Below, piece by piece: positions 43,325 to 56,677 of a stretch of 64,000 nt of DNA (position 1 is the stretch's first letter; each line of letters begins with the position of its first letter). The stretch lies in NCBI RefSeq assembly GCF_030730905.1, contig NZ_JAVAMP010000010.1:1-64000 (forward strand), given 5' to 3'. The position numbers were made by a program, and so were the translations under genes. This DNA is from Chengkuizengella axinellae. Its GTDB lineage: Bacteria; Bacillota; Bacilli; Paenibacillales; KCTC-33759. The notes under the pieces were generated by a model, which had not been told where the DNA came from, searched no databases, and worked only from the letters and a program-made list of their open reading frames with translations.

Positions 43325-43909
43325 TTATTTTATCTTCTCAATCACTTCATCAATTAAACCATATTCCTTGGCTTCATCCGCACTCATAAAATAATCACGG
43401 TCTGTATCCTTTTGAATCTTCTTTAAAGTTTGACCTGAACGATCAGCTAAAATACGATTTAATTTGTCTTTCATGTTGATAATTCTTTTTGCTCTAATTT
43501 CTATATCACTAGCTTGACCTTCTGCACCACCAAGCGGTTGGTGAATCATTACTTCACTATTTGGTAAAGCATAACGTTTTCCCTTTTCACCAGCTGTTAA
43601 AAGGAATGCACCCATGGATGCTGCCATACCAACACAGATCGTAGAAACGTCTGGTTTAATAAATTGCATAGTATCATAGATGGCCATACCTGCCGTAATA
43701 GAACCTCCTGGACTATTAATGTACAAGCTGATATCTTTGTCTGGATCATCAGAAGCTAGGAATAACATCTGTGCGATGATGGAATTAGATACAGCATCAT
43801 TTACGGGGCTACCGAGAAATATAATACGATCTTTAAGAAGTCTAGAGTAAATATCGTATGCGCGCTCTCCACGATTGGATTGTTCTACAACCATAGGTAC
43901 GTAATTCAT
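43325..43909 (-). CDS. clpP: ATP-dependent Clp protease proteolytic subunit
   Basis: 194 residues with the catalytic triad Ser98 (GMAASMGA), His123 (MIHQPLGG) and Asp172 (TDRDYFMS), numbering as in the ClpP family. It forms the barrel that degrades proteins fed by ClpX or ClpC. The ATG follows AGGAGG. It is controlled by CtsR, whose boxes overlap the promoter. It lies convergent to the SIMPL genes, with a nested inverted repeat between. Confidence 0.96.
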   Translation of the reverse strand: MNYVPMVVEQSNRGERAYDIYSRLLKDRIIFLGSPVNDAVSNSIIAQMLFLASDDPDKDISLYINSPGGSITAGMAIYDTMQFIKPDVSTICVGMAASMGAFLLTAGEKGKRYALPNSEVMIHQPLGGAEGQASDIEIRAKRIINMKDKLNRILADRSGQTLKKIQKDTDRDYFMSADEAKEYGLIDEVIEKIK

Positions 43910-43965
43910 AAAATATATACCTCCTAATTTATAATTAAGTTTAAAATAAATATCATGTAATATAC

Positions 43966-43995
43966 ATCATAACTTAAAATGATACTAAAGGTCAA
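43966..43995 (-). promoter_or_regulatory. sigma-A promoter of clpP
   Basis: On the minus strand, -35 TTGACC (complement of 43990-43995), 18 bases, then -10 TATGAT (complement of 43966-43971). The -35 lies inside the CtsR box. Confidence 0.7.
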
Positions 43996-44017
43996 GGAAG
44001 GTCAAACAAAGATCAAA
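43990..44017 (+). promoter_or_regulatory. CtsR operator of clpP
   Basis: Direct heptads GGTCAAG (43990-43996) and GGTCAAA (44000-44006) spaced by three bases match the CtsR consensus RGTCAAANANRGTCAAA. A third, shifted and imperfect copy AGATCAAA (44010-44017) follows. They overlap the clpP -35, so CtsR would repress clpP and release it under heat or stress. Confidence 0.85.
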
Positions 44018-44068
44018 AAAAATGTTTTGACTCAATTGGAATAGCAGATTATATTACTGGTTTAAGTT

Positions 44069-44143
44069 TGGCGCGCTCGCGAGGAATTGAACCTCGATCT
44101 CAGGTTCCGGAGACCTGCGTCATATCCATTGGACCACGAGCGC
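44069..44143 (-). tRNA. tRNA-Arg (CCG)
   Basis: On the minus strand, the acceptor stem is GCGCTCG/CGAGCGC with discriminator G and encoded CCA. The anticodon loop CTCCGGA gives CCG. It lies upstream of clpP. In B. subtilis a tRNA-Arg also neighbours clpP. Confidence 0.95.
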
Positions 44144-44253
44144 AAAAAAACACATAGTACTAGATATTATATGATATGCATGCCATAAAATCAATTAAAT
44201 TCATAACAGCATTTATATTCTTCATTTAATATATTATATAGGTGTTTAATATC

Positions 44254-44282
44254 TTTACATTCTTCCGCTAAAGAGTTATAAT
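44254..44282 (+). promoter_or_regulatory. sigma-A promoter of the cggR-gapA operon
   Basis: TTTACA (44254-44259), 17 bases, TATAAT (44277-44282). The CggR operator lies about 40 bases downstream of the -10, so the repressor would act as a roadblock, as in B. subtilis. Confidence 0.75.
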
Positions 44283-44293
44283 GACATCGAGGC

Positions 44294-44314
44294 AAATAAG
44301 CCGCTTATTTTTTT
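44294..44314 (+). terminator. short terminator-like hairpin just after the cggR promoter
   Basis: AAATAAG-CCG-CTTATTT followed by more T, placed a few bases past the expected transcription start and before the CggR operator. The stem is only 7 bp and A/T-rich. It could be a weak attenuator or an end signal for a very short transcript. Confidence 0.4.
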
Positions 44315-44321
44315 ACCATAG

Positions 44322-44358
44322 TGGGACTTAAAATGTTTATGCGGGACATATAAAGTCC
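44322..44358 (+). promoter_or_regulatory. CggR operator
   Basis: TGGGACTTAAAATGT, then CGGGACATATAAAGTCC (44342-44358), the same two GGGAC modules and AGTCC end as the B. subtilis cggR operator. The tetrameric repressor CggR would bind both modules and be released by fructose-1,6-bisphosphate. The rest of 44144-44511 has no gene. Confidence 0.88.
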
Positions 44359-44511
44359 AAATATGCAAAACATGGTTTAATTAATTAGGTTTGGTCAAAC
44401 CTGTCCAGTATTATTTAAAATCTGGTAAGACTTCATTTCTAATGAAAGTGTAATATAAGATGAGGTTTTACGGAATGTTAATACAGGAGAATCGATTTGG
44501 AGTGAGCAAGT

Positions 44512-45534
44512 TTGCGAAAAATTTTAGACATTCAAAAACAGCTATTGCCTGATTTAACGGAAGTTTTAAATAAACGGTATACGATTTTACATCACATATT
44601 ATTGTCAGGTGTAGTTGGTCGAAGAACGTTAGCTTCATCGTTGAATATGACAGAAAGAGTGTTAAGAGCTGAAGTTAATTTTTTGAAGGAACAAGGACTT
44701 CTAGAAATTGAGACTATAGGTATGAGAATAAGTGATTCTGGAAAACAGCTTATGGACCAGCTTCGTCCCATTATGAAAGAGCTATTAGGATTAACTGATC
44801 TAGAAGAGCAAATCCAAAATCGATACGGATTAAAACAGGTTGTTATAGTTCCAGGAGATTCAGACTTCTCAGAATACACAAAAAAAGAATTGGGTCGTGC
44901 TGGAGCAGCGATGTTACTCAAATACGCTGCAAAAGAAGATATTATTGCAGTGGCTGGTGGCTCAACGACTTCAGAAATTGCAAATCAATTATCGGCATCA
45001 ACTCATTTAAAAGGGAATTTATTTGTTCCTGCCAGAGGCGGATTAGGTGAAATGCTTGAACTTCAAGCCAATACGATAGCCTCAAATATGGCTAAAAGGA
45101 CAGGTGCAGGATACCGCTTGCTTCATGTACCAGACCATCTAAGTGAGGACGCATATCAATCATTAATTCAAGAACCTAATATTAAAGAAATTATTGATGT
45201 TATACGAAAGTCCCGCATGGTTGTTCATGGAATAGGTGAAGCTATGGTTATGGCTGAAAGGCGTAAAGTAGATGAAACAACCATACGTATACTTGATTCC
45301 GAAGGGGCACTTGCAGAGGCTTTTGGGTACTACTTTAATGATAAAGGAGAAGTAGTTCATCAAATCCCTACAATTGGTCTTCGAATTGAAGATATTGAAC
45401 AAACAGAAGTTGTCATCGGAGTTGCAGGTGGAAGTAGTAAATCTGAAGCTATATCTGCTGTATTAAAATTTGGACATGAGGATGTTCTAATTATCGATGA
45501 AGGCGCCGCTGTGAAAATGGTAGAAAAAATGTAA
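44512..45534 (+). CDS. cggR: central glycolytic genes regulator
   Basis: 340 residues of the SorC/DeoR family. The N-terminal winged helix (residues 30-80, HHILLSGVVGRRTLASSLNM) binds DNA. The rest is a sugar-phosphate sensor with VAGGSTTSEIANQL near residue 148 and IGVAGGSSKSEAI near residue 300, the motifs of an isomerase-like effector fold. It represses the operon including gapA to eno when fructose-1,6-bisphosphate is low. TTG start with GGAGTGA upstream. The operator with its characteristic GGGAC modules lies upstream of its own gene. Confidence 0.93.
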   Translation: MRKILDIQKQLLPDLTEVLNKRYTILHHILLSGVVGRRTLASSLNMTERVLRAEVNFLKEQGLLEIETIGMRISDSGKQLMDQLRPIMKELLGLTDLEEQIQNRYGLKQVVIVPGDSDFSEYTKKELGRAGAAMLLKYAAKEDIIAVAGGSTTSEIANQLSASTHLKGNLFVPARGGLGEMLELQANTIASNMAKRTGAGYRLLHVPDHLSEDAYQSLIQEPNIKEIIDVIRKSRMVVHGIGEAMVMAERRKVDETTIRILDSEGALAEAFGYYFNDKGEVVHQIPTIGLRIEDIEQTEVVIGVAGGSSKSEAISAVLKFGHEDVLIIDEGAAVKMVEKM

Positions 45535-45595
45535 ATTTGTGACTCATGATGTGCTTATAAGCCATCTTGAAATATAATATTTTTTTAAATTTTAA

Positions 45596-46615
<1,020 letters not shown>

Positions 46616-46634
46616 AAAATAATAAATTGAGATA

Positions 46635-46668
46635 AAAAAAGAGGAGAAGTATGATTTTCTCCTCTTTC
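46635..46668 (+). other. hairpin between gapA and pgk
   Basis: AAAGAGGAGAA and TTCTCCTCTTT form an 11-bp stem with an eight-base loop, followed by CCCAA and no T run. It may set mRNA stability or processing between gapA and the distal genes, with partial termination at most. Confidence 0.5.
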
Positions 46669-46719
46669 CCAATCCTAAAATTATAGAGCTTGTTCAAAAT
46701 ACATAAGGAGGTTATCTTT

Positions 46720-47901
46720 ATGAATAAAAAAAGTATTCGCGATGTAGATGTAAATGGAAAAAAAGTATTTGTACGTGTTGATTTTAATGTGCCTTTAAAG
46801 GATGGCAACATAACGGATGATACTCGTATCCGCGCCACTTTGCCAACGATTCAGCATTTGGTAGAACAAGGAGCAAAAGTAATACTTGCAAGTCACTTGG
46901 GACGTCCAAAAGGGAATGTAGTTGAGGAAATGCGTTTAACTCCTGCTGCAGAACGTTTATCAGAGCTTCTTGAGAAACCAGTGAAAAAGCTGGATGAAGC
47001 GTTTGGACCTGCGGTCCAAGCGGAAATTGATAAATTAAATAATGGCGAAATTGTTGTACTGGAAAATACACGTTTTTATGCTGGTGAAGAAAAAAATGAC
47101 CCTGAACTAGCAAAAGCCTTTGCAGAGTTAGCAGACTTATACGTGAACGATGCTTTTGGAGCAGCCCATAGAGCGCATGCTTCGACTGAAGGTATAGCAA
47201 AGCATATCCCAGCTGTTGCAGGATTCTTAATGGAAAAAGAGCTGGAAGTATTGGGTAAAGCATTGAATAATCCAGACCGTCCATTTACTGCTATTGTAGG
47301 TGGAGCTAAAGTAAAGGATAAAATTGATGTTATCAATAAATTGATAGAAATTGCTGACGACATCATTATTGGTGGAGGACTTGCTTATACGTTCATCAAA
47401 GCACAAGGAAACGAGATCGGTAATTCTTTAGTTGATAATGAAAAGTTAGATCTTGCTTTAGAGTTTATTCAAAAAGCGAAGGATAAAGGCGTTAATTTCC
47501 ATCTTCCTGTTGATGTTGTAGTTACTGATGATTTTAGTGCAGACGCAAACACAAAAATTGTGGACAATGATCAAATACCAGCGGATTGGGAAGGTATTGA
47601 TATTGGACCAAAAACACGTGAAAAATATAAGGAAATTATTTTGAATTCTAAATTAGTGGTATGGAATGGACCAATGGGTGTATTTGAAATCCAACCATTT
47701 TCACATGGTACAAAAGCTGTAGCACAAGCATGTGCAGAGACGAATGCTTACACTGTAATCGGTGGAGGAGATTCTGCAGCGGCAGTAGAGAAGTTTGATT
47801 TTGCTGACAAAATGAATCACATTTCAACAGGTGGAGGCGCTTCTCTTGAATTTATGGAAGGAAAAGCACTGCCAGGTGTAGTTGCTTTAAACGATAAATA
47901 A
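46720..47901 (+). CDS. pgk: phosphoglycerate kinase
   Basis: About 393 residues from ATG 46720, with AAGGAGG upstream; in-frame codons before that are untranslated. N-terminal motif [14 protein letters not shown], hinge region and ATP-binding [13 protein letters not shown] near the end. It makes ATP from 1,3-bisphosphoglycerate. It is the third gene of the cggR operon. Confidence 0.95.
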   Translation: MNKKSIRDVDVNGKKVFVRVDFNVPLKDGNITDDTRIRATLPTIQHLVEQGAKVILASHLGRPKGNVVEEMRLTPAAERLSELLEKPVKKLDEAFGPAVQAEIDKLNNGEIVVLENTRFYAGEEKNDPELAKAFAELADLYVNDAFGAAHRAHASTEGIAKHIPAVAGFLMEKELEVLGKALNNPDRPFTAIVGGAKVKDKIDVINKLIEIADDIIIGGGLAYTFIKAQGNEIGNSLVDNEKLDLALEFIQKAKDKGVNFHLPVDVVVTDDFSADANTKIVDNDQIPADWEGIDIGPKTREKYKEIILNSKLVVWNGPMGVFEIQPFSHGTKAVAQACAETNAYTVIGGGDSAAAVEKFDFADKMNHISTGGGASLEFMEGKALPGVVALNDK

Positions 47902-48711
<810 letters not shown>

Positions 48712-50250
48712 ATGTCAGCACCTAAACCTGTTGCATTAATTATTTTGGATGGATTTGGACTAAGAAATGAAACAGTAGGGAATGCAGTTGCACAAGCAAA
48801 CAAACCGAACTATGATCGTTATTGGAACACTTACCCACATACGACACTAACAGCTGCGGGTGAAGCGGTAGGACTTCCTGCAGGGCAAATGGGAAATTCA
48901 GAAGTAGGACATTTGAACATTGGGGCAGGTAGAATTGTTTATCAAGATCTTACACGTATCACAAAATCTATAAAAACGGGCGAGTTTTTTGAAAATGAAA
49001 CATTGCTGAAAGCTGTTCGACATGCAAAGGATAACAGCCGAAAATTACACTTGTATGCTCTTCTTTCAGATGGCGGTGTGCATTCACATCAACAGCATCT
49101 ATATGCTATGCTGCAAATGGCAAAAAAAGAAGGCTTAGAGGATGTATATATACATGCCTTTTTAGATGGTCGTGATGTAGCTCCTGATAGTGCAAAAGCC
49201 TACATGGAAGCATTGTTGAAAAAGATAAGTGAAGTTGGTATAGGAAAAATTGCAACGGTACAAGGTAGATACTTTGCGATGGATCGTGATAAACGTTGGG
49301 ACAGAGTAGAAAAATCCTATCGTGCGATGGTTTATGGTGAAGGGCCAAAATATCATGATCCGATCAAAGCGATTGCAGAGTCCTATGAACAATCTGTATA
49401 CGATGAGTTTGTTCTACCTACTGTTATTGTTGACCGTGAAGAAAACCCTCGTGGACTTGTTGAATCCGATGATGCAGTTGTCTTTCTAAATTTTAGACCA
49501 GATCGTGCGATTCAATTATCTCAAGTGTTTACAAACAAAGATTTTCGTGGATTTGATCGTGGAGAGCATTTCCCGAAAAATATCTATTATGTAAGTTTAA
49601 CTCTATTTAGTGAAACCGTTGGTGGTTATGTTGCGTATAAACCAAAGGATTTGGATAATACTTTAGGAGAAGTATTGGCACAAAACAATAAGAAACAGCT
49701 TAGGGCAGCTGAAACTGAAAAATATCCTCACGTTACGTTTTTCTTTAGTGGGGGTCGTGATGTTGAGCTTCCAGGTGAAACACGTTTGTTAGTTAACTCT
49801 CCAAAGGTAGCAACCTATGACTTGCAACCTGAAATGAGTGCTTATGAGTTGGCTGATGCGGTAGTTAAGGAAGTAGAATCCGACAAGTTTGATGCCATTA
49901 TATTAAATTTTGCCAATCCAGATATGGTTGGACATTCGGGTAAATTAGAACCAACAATTAAGGCTGTTGAAGCTACGGATGAATGCTTAGGGAAAGTTGT
50001 TGATGCGATTCTGGCAAAGGGTGGGGCTGCAATCATTACAGCTGACCATGGAAACGCGGATATTATTGTTGATGAGAATGGTCGTCCTCATACTGCACAT
50101 ACAACAAACCCAGTACCACTTATTGTGACAGACAACAATGCATCTTTAAGAGAAGATGGAATTTTGGCAGATATTGCACCAACCCTACTAGAACTATTAC
50201 AATTAGAACAGCCTGAAGAAATGACAGGTTCATCAATTATCAAAAAATAA
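48712..50250 (+). CDS. gpmI: 2,3-bisphosphoglycerate-independent phosphoglycerate mutase
   Basis: 512 residues. Ser63 in [15 protein letters not shown] is the phosphoserine; metal-binding motifs are DGFGLR at the start and [12 protein letters not shown] and TADHGNAD near the C-terminus. It interconverts 3- and 2-phosphoglycerate with Mn2+. Start immediately after the tpiA stop with GAGGGGG upstream, so it is tightly coupled. Confidence 0.95.
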   Translation: MSAPKPVALIILDGFGLRNETVGNAVAQANKPNYDRYWNTYPHTTLTAAGEAVGLPAGQMGNSEVGHLNIGAGRIVYQDLTRITKSIKTGEFFENETLLKAVRHAKDNSRKLHLYALLSDGGVHSHQQHLYAMLQMAKKEGLEDVYIHAFLDGRDVAPDSAKAYMEALLKKISEVGIGKIATVQGRYFAMDRDKRWDRVEKSYRAMVYGEGPKYHDPIKAIAESYEQSVYDEFVLPTVIVDREENPRGLVESDDAVVFLNFRPDRAIQLSQVFTNKDFRGFDRGEHFPKNIYYVSLTLFSETVGGYVAYKPKDLDNTLGEVLAQNNKKQLRAAETEKYPHVTFFFSGGRDVELPGETRLLVNSPKVATYDLQPEMSAYELADAVVKEVESDKFDAIILNFANPDMVGHSGKLEPTIKAVEATDECLGKVVDAILAKGGAAIITADHGNADIIVDENGRPHTAHTTNPVPLIVTDNNASLREDGILADIAPTLLELLQLEQPEEMTGSSIIKK

Positions 50251-51549
<1,299 letters not shown>

Positions 51550-51569
51550 AATCAACTTTATATACGGTT

Positions 51570-51618
51570 ACCCCATAGTGAGATTTGTTAAAAATCTCAC
51601 TATGGGGTTTTTGTTTTA
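51570..51618 (+). terminator. strong intrinsic terminator of the glycolytic operon
   Basis: ACCCCATAGTGAGATTT and AAATCTCACTATGGGGT form a 17-bp perfect stem with a short loop, followed by TTTTTGTTTT. Confidence 0.95.
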
Positions 51619-51769
51619 TATAGGCTCTCTGCTTCCTCCTCTTCCCTAACCCCAAAATAACATAAAACTGCACCTATAATCGCAATATCATTGTAACAAG
51701 ATCATCGATATAATTCAGTTACAACAAGGTAAAACGAAATAATTACATTATCTTAGGAGGTAGTTGGTT

Positions 51770-52531
51770 ATGTCGATACCAGTAGGATTACAGTTATATA
51801 CACTTCGAGAAGAAACGGAAAAAGATTTTGTTGACACTTTACAATCAGTCGCAGATATGGGGTATCAAACCGTTGAATTTGCAGGTTATGGTGGGATAGA
51901 AGCAAAGGAAATGAAGAAGATCTTAGACGACCTTGGTTTATATGCTCCTTCAAGTCATGTTCCAATTGAAGTGCTGCAGCATCAGCTGGAAAATCAAATA
52001 GAATACAGCTTGGAAATTGGATCTAAGTATATTGTTTGTCCATATTTAGACGTTCAGACATATCTTAGAGGAGAACAGAATTTAAAAACAACACTTGAAA
52101 GTTTTAAGGAAATTGCAGCGAAATGTAGAGATAACGGTTTGCAATTCGCGTATCACAATCATGATTTTGAATTTGAAAAAACGGAAGAGGGAAGCTACAT
52201 TTTAGATCGTATATACAAATCCATCGATGCTAACTTATTAGTTGCTGAATTAGATTTGTTTTGGGTGAAAAAAGCAGGATTAGATCCAATCGAATACTTA
52301 TCGTCTTTTAAAAATCGATGTCCAATCATTCATATCAAAGATATGACAAAAGATCATCGAGAAACATTTGCAGAAGTAGGACAAGGAATCATTGACTATC
52401 TTTCTATTTTTAAAATGGCTGAAAACATTGGTATTGAGCATTTTATTGTAGAGCAAGATGTATGTGAACGTCCTCCACTTGAAAGTATAAAAATGAGCAT
52501 AAATTATTTAAAATCAATCGGTGTTGCTTAA
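51770..52531 (+). CDS. sugar phosphate isomerase/epimerase-like protein (TIM barrel)
   Basis: About 253 residues from ATG 51770, nine bases after AGGAGG; TTG 51764 is possible. It fits the AP-endonuclease-2/xylose-isomerase-like TIM barrel: GLQLYTLREE near the N-terminus, the YHNHDFEFE metal-site motif near residue 143, an LDLFWVKKAG motif, HIKDMTKD and a final EQD. Such proteins act on keto sugars or inositol derivatives; the substrate is unknown. It is placed between the enolase terminator and secG, apparently on its own. Confidence 0.78.
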   Translation: MSIPVGLQLYTLREETEKDFVDTLQSVADMGYQTVEFAGYGGIEAKEMKKILDDLGLYAPSSHVPIEVLQHQLENQIEYSLEIGSKYIVCPYLDVQTYLRGEQNLKTTLESFKEIAAKCRDNGLQFAYHNHDFEFEKTEEGSYILDRIYKSIDANLLVAELDLFWVKKAGLDPIEYLSSFKNRCPIIHIKDMTKDHRETFAEVGQGIIDYLSIFKMAENIGIEHFIVEQDVCERPPLESIKMSINYLKSIGVA

Positions 52532-52599
52532 GACATGCTCCTATGATATAATATGAACATTGATTTCTGTGCGAAAGCCAACCTTTTAGGAGGAACATT

Positions 52600-52839
52600 A
52601 TGGGAACATTTTTAACTATTTTACTAATTATCTTCTCTTTGGGATTAATTGCAGTTGTGCTTTTACAAAAAGGGAAAAGTGCTGGATTATCCGGAGCGAT
52701 TAGCGGTGGTGCTGAACAATTATTTGGTAAACAAAAAGCTAGAGGAATAGATTTGTTACTACAACGTTTAACATTAGTGTTAGCTGTAGGTTTTATTGTT
52801 TTAGCGCTATTAGTTTCTTATATTTTTGGCCCAATTTGA
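52600..52839 (+). CDS. secG: preprotein translocase subunit SecG
   Basis: 79 residues, two membrane helices (about 2-20 and 55-75) joined by the conserved loop [21 protein letters not shown]. It assists protein export with SecYE. RBS AGGAGG. Its place before rnr, smpB and ssrA is the usual Bacillales order. Confidence 0.95.
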   Translation: MGTFLTILLIIFSLGLIAVVLLQKGKSAGLSGAISGGAEQLFGKQKARGIDLLLQRLTLVLAVGFIVLALLVSYIFGPI

Positions 52840-52862
52840 TTATTACTTATAACGAATCCAAA

Positions 52863-52895
52863 CAGCAGGAGACAATTCCTGCTGTTTTCTTTTTG
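52863..52895 (+). terminator. intrinsic terminator after secG
   Basis: AACAGCAGG-AGACAATT-CCTGCTGTT followed by TTCTTTTTG. Confidence 0.85.
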
Positions 52896-53016
52896 TTTTT
52901 TATGATGTTAATACATGGGACTCTTTTAAAAATAAGGGCGATTAGTAGGAGTTATGTTTAATTGTTTATTTACAGAGAATACTATGAGATAGAAATTGAA
53001 GTTTAGAGGTGAACAT

Positions 53017-55260
53017 ATGGTAGTAGCAGAAGAACATTTACTTAACTTTATGCGTGAAGATGCATATAAACCGATGAGTTATAAAGAACTAGAACAGCAT
53101 TTTCAAGTAGAAGGTGCTGAAGAGTTCCGAAGTTTTTTAAAATTATTAAATGATTTAGAAACAAGGGGCATCATTATTAGGACGAGAACGGATCGATATG
53201 GTGTTCCTGAAAGAATGGATCTAATTAGAGGGAAAATTCAAGCACATGCAAAAGGTTTTGCTTTTCTTATCCCTGATGACAAGGATCAATCTGATGTTTA
53301 TATTCATGCCAATGATCTTATGAGTGCTATGAATGGAGATGTTGTGTTTGTTCGTGTGAACAGCAGAGGTCCATCAGGAGGGAAATTAGAAGGTGAAGTT
53401 GTTCGTATAATAGAACGCGCGATTACACAAATAGTAGGTATTTTTCAAAATAACGGAGCATTTGGATTTATTCTTCCGGATGATAAACGTCTTACCAGAG
53501 ATGTTTTTGTTCCGAAGGAAAGTTTTTTAGGTGCGGTTGATGGGCAAAAGGTAGTAGCAGAAATTGTGAAATATCCAGAAGGAAGAGCCTCTGCGGAAGG
53601 TAAAATTATTGAAATTCTTGGACATAAGGATGATCCAGGAGTAGATATATTGTCCATTATTCGCAAATTTAATTTGCCTGAAATGTTCAACGATGAAGTG
53701 ATGGATGAAGCTGAAGCTGCACCTGATGCCATTACGGAGGAAGAAATACAAGCACAAGGAAGAAGAGACTTGCGGGATAAAACGATTGTCACCATTGATG
53801 GTGCCGACGCAAAGGATCTAGATGATGCCGTAAATGTTGAAAAATTGGAAAATGGGAACTATCGTTTAGGTGTACATATTGCTGATGTTGGTTACTATGT
53901 GAAGGAAAATTCCAAGCTGGATCAAGAAGCTTTCAATCGAGGCTGCAGTGTTTATTTGGTTGACAGAGTGATTCCAATGCTTCCACATCGATTATCAAAT
54001 GGGATATGTAGTTTAAATCCACAGGTTGATCGATTAACAATGTCCTGTGAAATGGAATTTGATACTACAGGCAAGTTGATTAAACATGATATCTTTACGA
54101 GTGTGATTAATACGACTGAAAGAATGACATACACCGATGTAAGAAAGATATTAGAAGATGAAGATGCTGAATTAATGGATCGATATAGCGATCTTATTGA
54201 CTTTTTTAAGCAAATGAAAGAACTCGCGCTGATTTTAAGGAAAAAACGTATGAAACGTGGTGCCATTGATTTTGATTTTCAGGAGTCTAAAATTATTGTA
54301 GACAATCAAGGCGTACCTGTTGATATCGTGAAAAGAGAAAGATCAATTGCTGAACAAATCATTGAAGAGTTTATGTTGGCTGCGAATGAAACGGTAGCGG
54401 AACATTTTTACTGGCTAAAAGTGCCTTTCTTATATCGAATACATGAACATCCAGATGCAGAGAAACTCATGAACCTAATGACATTTATTAATAATTTTGG
54501 ATATGTCATTCGAGGCAGAAGCAACTCTATTCATCCAAGAGCGCTGCAAACTATCATTGAGGAGATTAAAGGATCCAAGGAAGAAACTGTCATTAGTACC
54601 TATATGTTAAGGTCAATGAAGCAGGCAAAATATGATGCAGAAAGCACGGGTCATTTTGGTCTAGCAGCAGACTTTTATTCTCATTTTACTTCACCAATAC
54701 GAAGATATCCTGATTTAGTCATTCATCGTGTGATGCGCGAAATCATTACAAGTGGTGCTTTATCTGAAAAAAGACATGAATATCTAGCTAGTCGAATGCA
54801 TGACATAGCGGTGCAATCATCAGAGAGAGAAAGATTAGCTGTTGATGCAGAGCGTGAAACAGATGATCTTAAGAAAGCTGAATTTATGTTGGATAAAGTG
54901 GGAGAAGAATTTGAAGGGATTGTCAGCAGCGTAACAAGCTTTGGCATGTTTGTAGAGCTAGATAACTCCGTAGAAGGTCTTATTCGCTTGAGTGATTTAA
55001 CAGATGATTATTATCATTATCATGAGGCGCAGCTTGCACTCATTGGAGAGAGAACATCTAAAATATATCGCATTGGAGACGAAGTGAAGGTAAGAGTCTC
55101 CCGTGTAAACATTACGGATTACACCATTGATTTTGAGCTTGTAGATATGAAACCACGAAAAAGTAAAGTGAGTTTGGTAGATGATAAAAAGGGAGAAAAA
55201 AAACAAAGTTACGTAAAAGCAAAAAGAAAAAAGAAAGAGAAGAAAAGACCTAAGATTTAA
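53017..55260 (+). CDS. rnr: ribonuclease R
   Basis: About 747 residues from ATG 53017 with AGAGGTGA upstream; an in-frame TTG at 52996 has no RBS. An N-terminal winged-helix region and two cold-shock domains (about 60-215) precede the RNB catalytic domain, whose Asp cluster is in [17 protein letters not shown]. An S1 domain ([20 protein letters not shown]) and a Lys-rich tail close the protein. It degrades structured RNA 3' to 5' and works with tmRNA/SmpB. Confidence 0.95.
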   Translation: MVVAEEHLLNFMREDAYKPMSYKELEQHFQVEGAEEFRSFLKLLNDLETRGIIIRTRTDRYGVPERMDLIRGKIQAHAKGFAFLIPDDKDQSDVYIHANDLMSAMNGDVVFVRVNSRGPSGGKLEGEVVRIIERAITQIVGIFQNNGAFGFILPDDKRLTRDVFVPKESFLGAVDGQKVVAEIVKYPEGRASAEGKIIEILGHKDDPGVDILSIIRKFNLPEMFNDEVMDEAEAAPDAITEEEIQAQGRRDLRDKTIVTIDGADAKDLDDAVNVEKLENGNYRLGVHIADVGYYVKENSKLDQEAFNRGCSVYLVDRVIPMLPHRLSNGICSLNPQVDRLTMSCEMEFDTTGKLIKHDIFTSVINTTERMTYTDVRKILEDEDAELMDRYSDLIDFFKQMKELALILRKKRMKRGAIDFDFQESKIIVDNQGVPVDIVKRERSIAEQIIEEFMLAANETVAEHFYWLKVPFLYRIHEHPDAEKLMNLMTFINNFGYVIRGRSNSIHPRALQTIIEEIKGSKEETVISTYMLRSMKQAKYDAESTGHFGLAADFYSHFTSPIRRYPDLVIHRVMREIITSGALSEKRHEYLASRMHDIAVQSSERERLAVDAERETDDLKKAEFMLDKVGEEFEGIVSSVTSFGMFVELDNSVEGLIRLSDLTDDYYHYHEAQLALIGERTSKIYRIGDEVKVRVSRVNITDYTIDFELVDMKPRKSKVSLVDDKKGEKKQSYVKAKRKKKEKKRPKI

Positions 55261-55340
55261 TATTGATTTCAAATAGGGTTATTGATAAAATTGATTTCTA
55301 GCCATAAAAAGCAACACGCATTGGGAGAAGTGATAAAGAT

Positions 55341-55820
55341 ATGAGCAAAAAAAGTACAGATAGGCCATTAGCTCAAAATAAAAAAGCATCCCATGACTAT
55401 TTTATTGAAGAGACATTTGAAGCGGGTCTTGTGTTGACAGGAACTGAAATCAAGTCAATTCGTGGGGGAAAAACGAATATGTCAGATAGTTTTGCTACGA
55501 TTCGTAATGGGGAAGCGTTTATTCATAATATGCATGTTAGCCCATTCGAACAAGGAAATCGCAATAACCCTGATGATCCTACACGTGCTAGGAAGTTACT
55601 GCTCAAAAGGAAACAAATTGATACTCTTTACGGAGCTTCTAAGCAGCAAGGATATGCGTTAGTGCCACTCAAAATTTATATAAAAAATGGATTTGCAAAG
55701 CTCTTGCTTGGATTGGGTAAAGGTAAAAAACAATATGATAAAAGAGAAACAGCGAAGAAAAAAGATGCACAACGAGACATCCAAAGAGCACTTCGTGAAA
55801 AGCAAAAAGTGGCTCGTTAA
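55341..55820 (+). CDS. smpB: SsrA-binding protein
   Basis: 159 residues, an oligonucleotide-binding barrel with [20 protein letters not shown] and the C-terminal basic tail [20 protein letters not shown] that folds in the ribosome decoding site. It delivers tmRNA to stalled ribosomes. The start has GGGAGAAG upstream. ssrA follows 175 bases downstream on the same strand. Confidence 0.96.
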   Translation: MSKKSTDRPLAQNKKASHDYFIEETFEAGLVLTGTEIKSIRGGKTNMSDSFATIRNGEAFIHNMHVSPFEQGNRNNPDDPTRARKLLLKRKQIDTLYGASKQQGYALVPLKIYIKNGFAKLLLGLGKGKKQYDKRETAKKKDAQRDIQRALREKQKVAR

Positions 55821-55898
55821 TTTTTTAGCAAGTGTTTGATTTTCATCCAATCACGACCACGCTTTCCAACAATTAATTTTAGATAAATACGTGTCATT

Positions 55899-55908
55899 GT
55901 GGTATACT
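55899..55908 (+). promoter_or_regulatory. extended -10 promoter for ssrA
   Basis: TGTGGTATACT has an extended -10 (TGG TATACT, TATACT at 55903-55908). No good -35 is seen. Transcription would start near 55915, about 80 bases before mature tmRNA. Confidence 0.55.
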
Positions 55909-55966
55909 ATGAGTACAGCAACAGAGAAACACTTTAAGTTATACTAATGTGTTTCATTTATGAATT

Positions 55967-55988
55967 AGCTTCTCATGAAGCTTTTTTC
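55967..55988 (+). terminator. terminator-like hairpin between the ssrA promoter and tmRNA
   Basis: AGCTTC-TCAT-GAAGCT followed by TTTTTCT, six bases before mature tmRNA. It may be a terminator for the upstream transcript or a 5' leader hairpin removed by RNase P. A second dyad, GAAACAC...GTGTTTC (about 55925-55955), precedes it. Confidence 0.55.
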
Positions 55989-55994
55989 TATCCT

Positions 55995-56361
55995 GGGGGC
56001 GTTTATGGATTCGACGGGGATAGTTTGAGCATGAGTAGCGGGTAGTGGGGACGCGTCCACTTCATCAACGCTAAAGCCTATTTAAACGGCAAACAAAACA
56101 ACAACTTAGCTTTAGCTGCTTAATAACCAGCGGGCTAGCTCTAACCTTCCATCGCCCATGTGGCAGGATTAGGGCTCAACTTTAGTGGGCTACGCCGTTT
56201 GATCTCCGTCTGAGGTCAGCGGAAGAAGACAATCAGACTAGTTTAAACAGTAGCGGGTTGCTTGGCGGCTGTTTAAGCGAAACTTTCTCAAGCAACTACA
56301 CCCGTAGAAGCTTATGTGGCGATATTTTCGGACAGGGGTTCGACTCCCCTCGCCTCCACCA
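55995..56361 (+). ncRNA. ssrA: tmRNA (ssrA)
   Basis: Acceptor stem GGGGGCG (55995) pairs with CGCCTCC followed by A and encoded CCA (ends 56361). The classic GGATTCGACGGGG lies at the 5' end and GGTTCGACTCCCCT forms the T arm. The tag ORF 56088-56123 encodes GKQNNNLALAA, with the terminal LAA recognised by Clp proteases, then two stop codons. The tagged peptide on stalled proteins would be A-GKQNNNLALAA. The RNA frees stalled ribosomes with SmpB. Confidence 0.97.
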
Positions 56362-56565
56362 AACGTAAAGGCTCTGACCGCAAGAGGTCAGGGCCTTTTA
56401 TTTTGTTAGACGAGACATAAGAACCCAAGGGTTTAGACCGCACGGACCGCAGCAAAGCGGAGGGAGTACGGCATTTCATTCAACCGATAAGATTGTCATC
56501 AAAAGGAAAGCATCGATAGCAGTTATAATAAGAGAATGAGATACTCCCCTCGCCTCCACCAAACG
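56343..56565 (+). repeat. duplicated tmRNA 3' end flanking a short element
   Basis: The 23 bases ACTCCCCTCGCCTCCACC-AAACG at 56343-56365 (end of tmRNA plus four bases) recur exactly at 56543-56565, a period of 200. The 177 bases between include the ssrA terminator, then AACCCAAGGGTT and CCGC-AGCAAA-GCGG hairpins. They share ACATAAG, AACCC..GGGTT and an AGGGAGTAC-like segment with the tRNA-Asp element at 511-650. No gene is seen from 56362 to 56677. Confidence 0.8.
56366..56405 (+). terminator. intrinsic terminator of ssrA
   Basis: AAAGGCTCTGACC-GCAAGA-GGTCAGGGCCTTTT, a 13-bp stem with one mismatch and a T tract. Confidence 0.9.
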
Positions 56566-56677
56566 AGAAAAAAGAATAGAATAAAAACCATTAAGATTGA
56601 AACAGGAAACCCGTAAAATAAAAGTATACATACGGTAATAAAACGAATAAAAATATCATTCAGCTAAAGTGCTTAGC

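Noticed and set aside
46784-47284. 166-codon minus-strand frame inside pgk
   Set aside because: It is fully antisense to a clear pgk gene and has no recognisable motifs.
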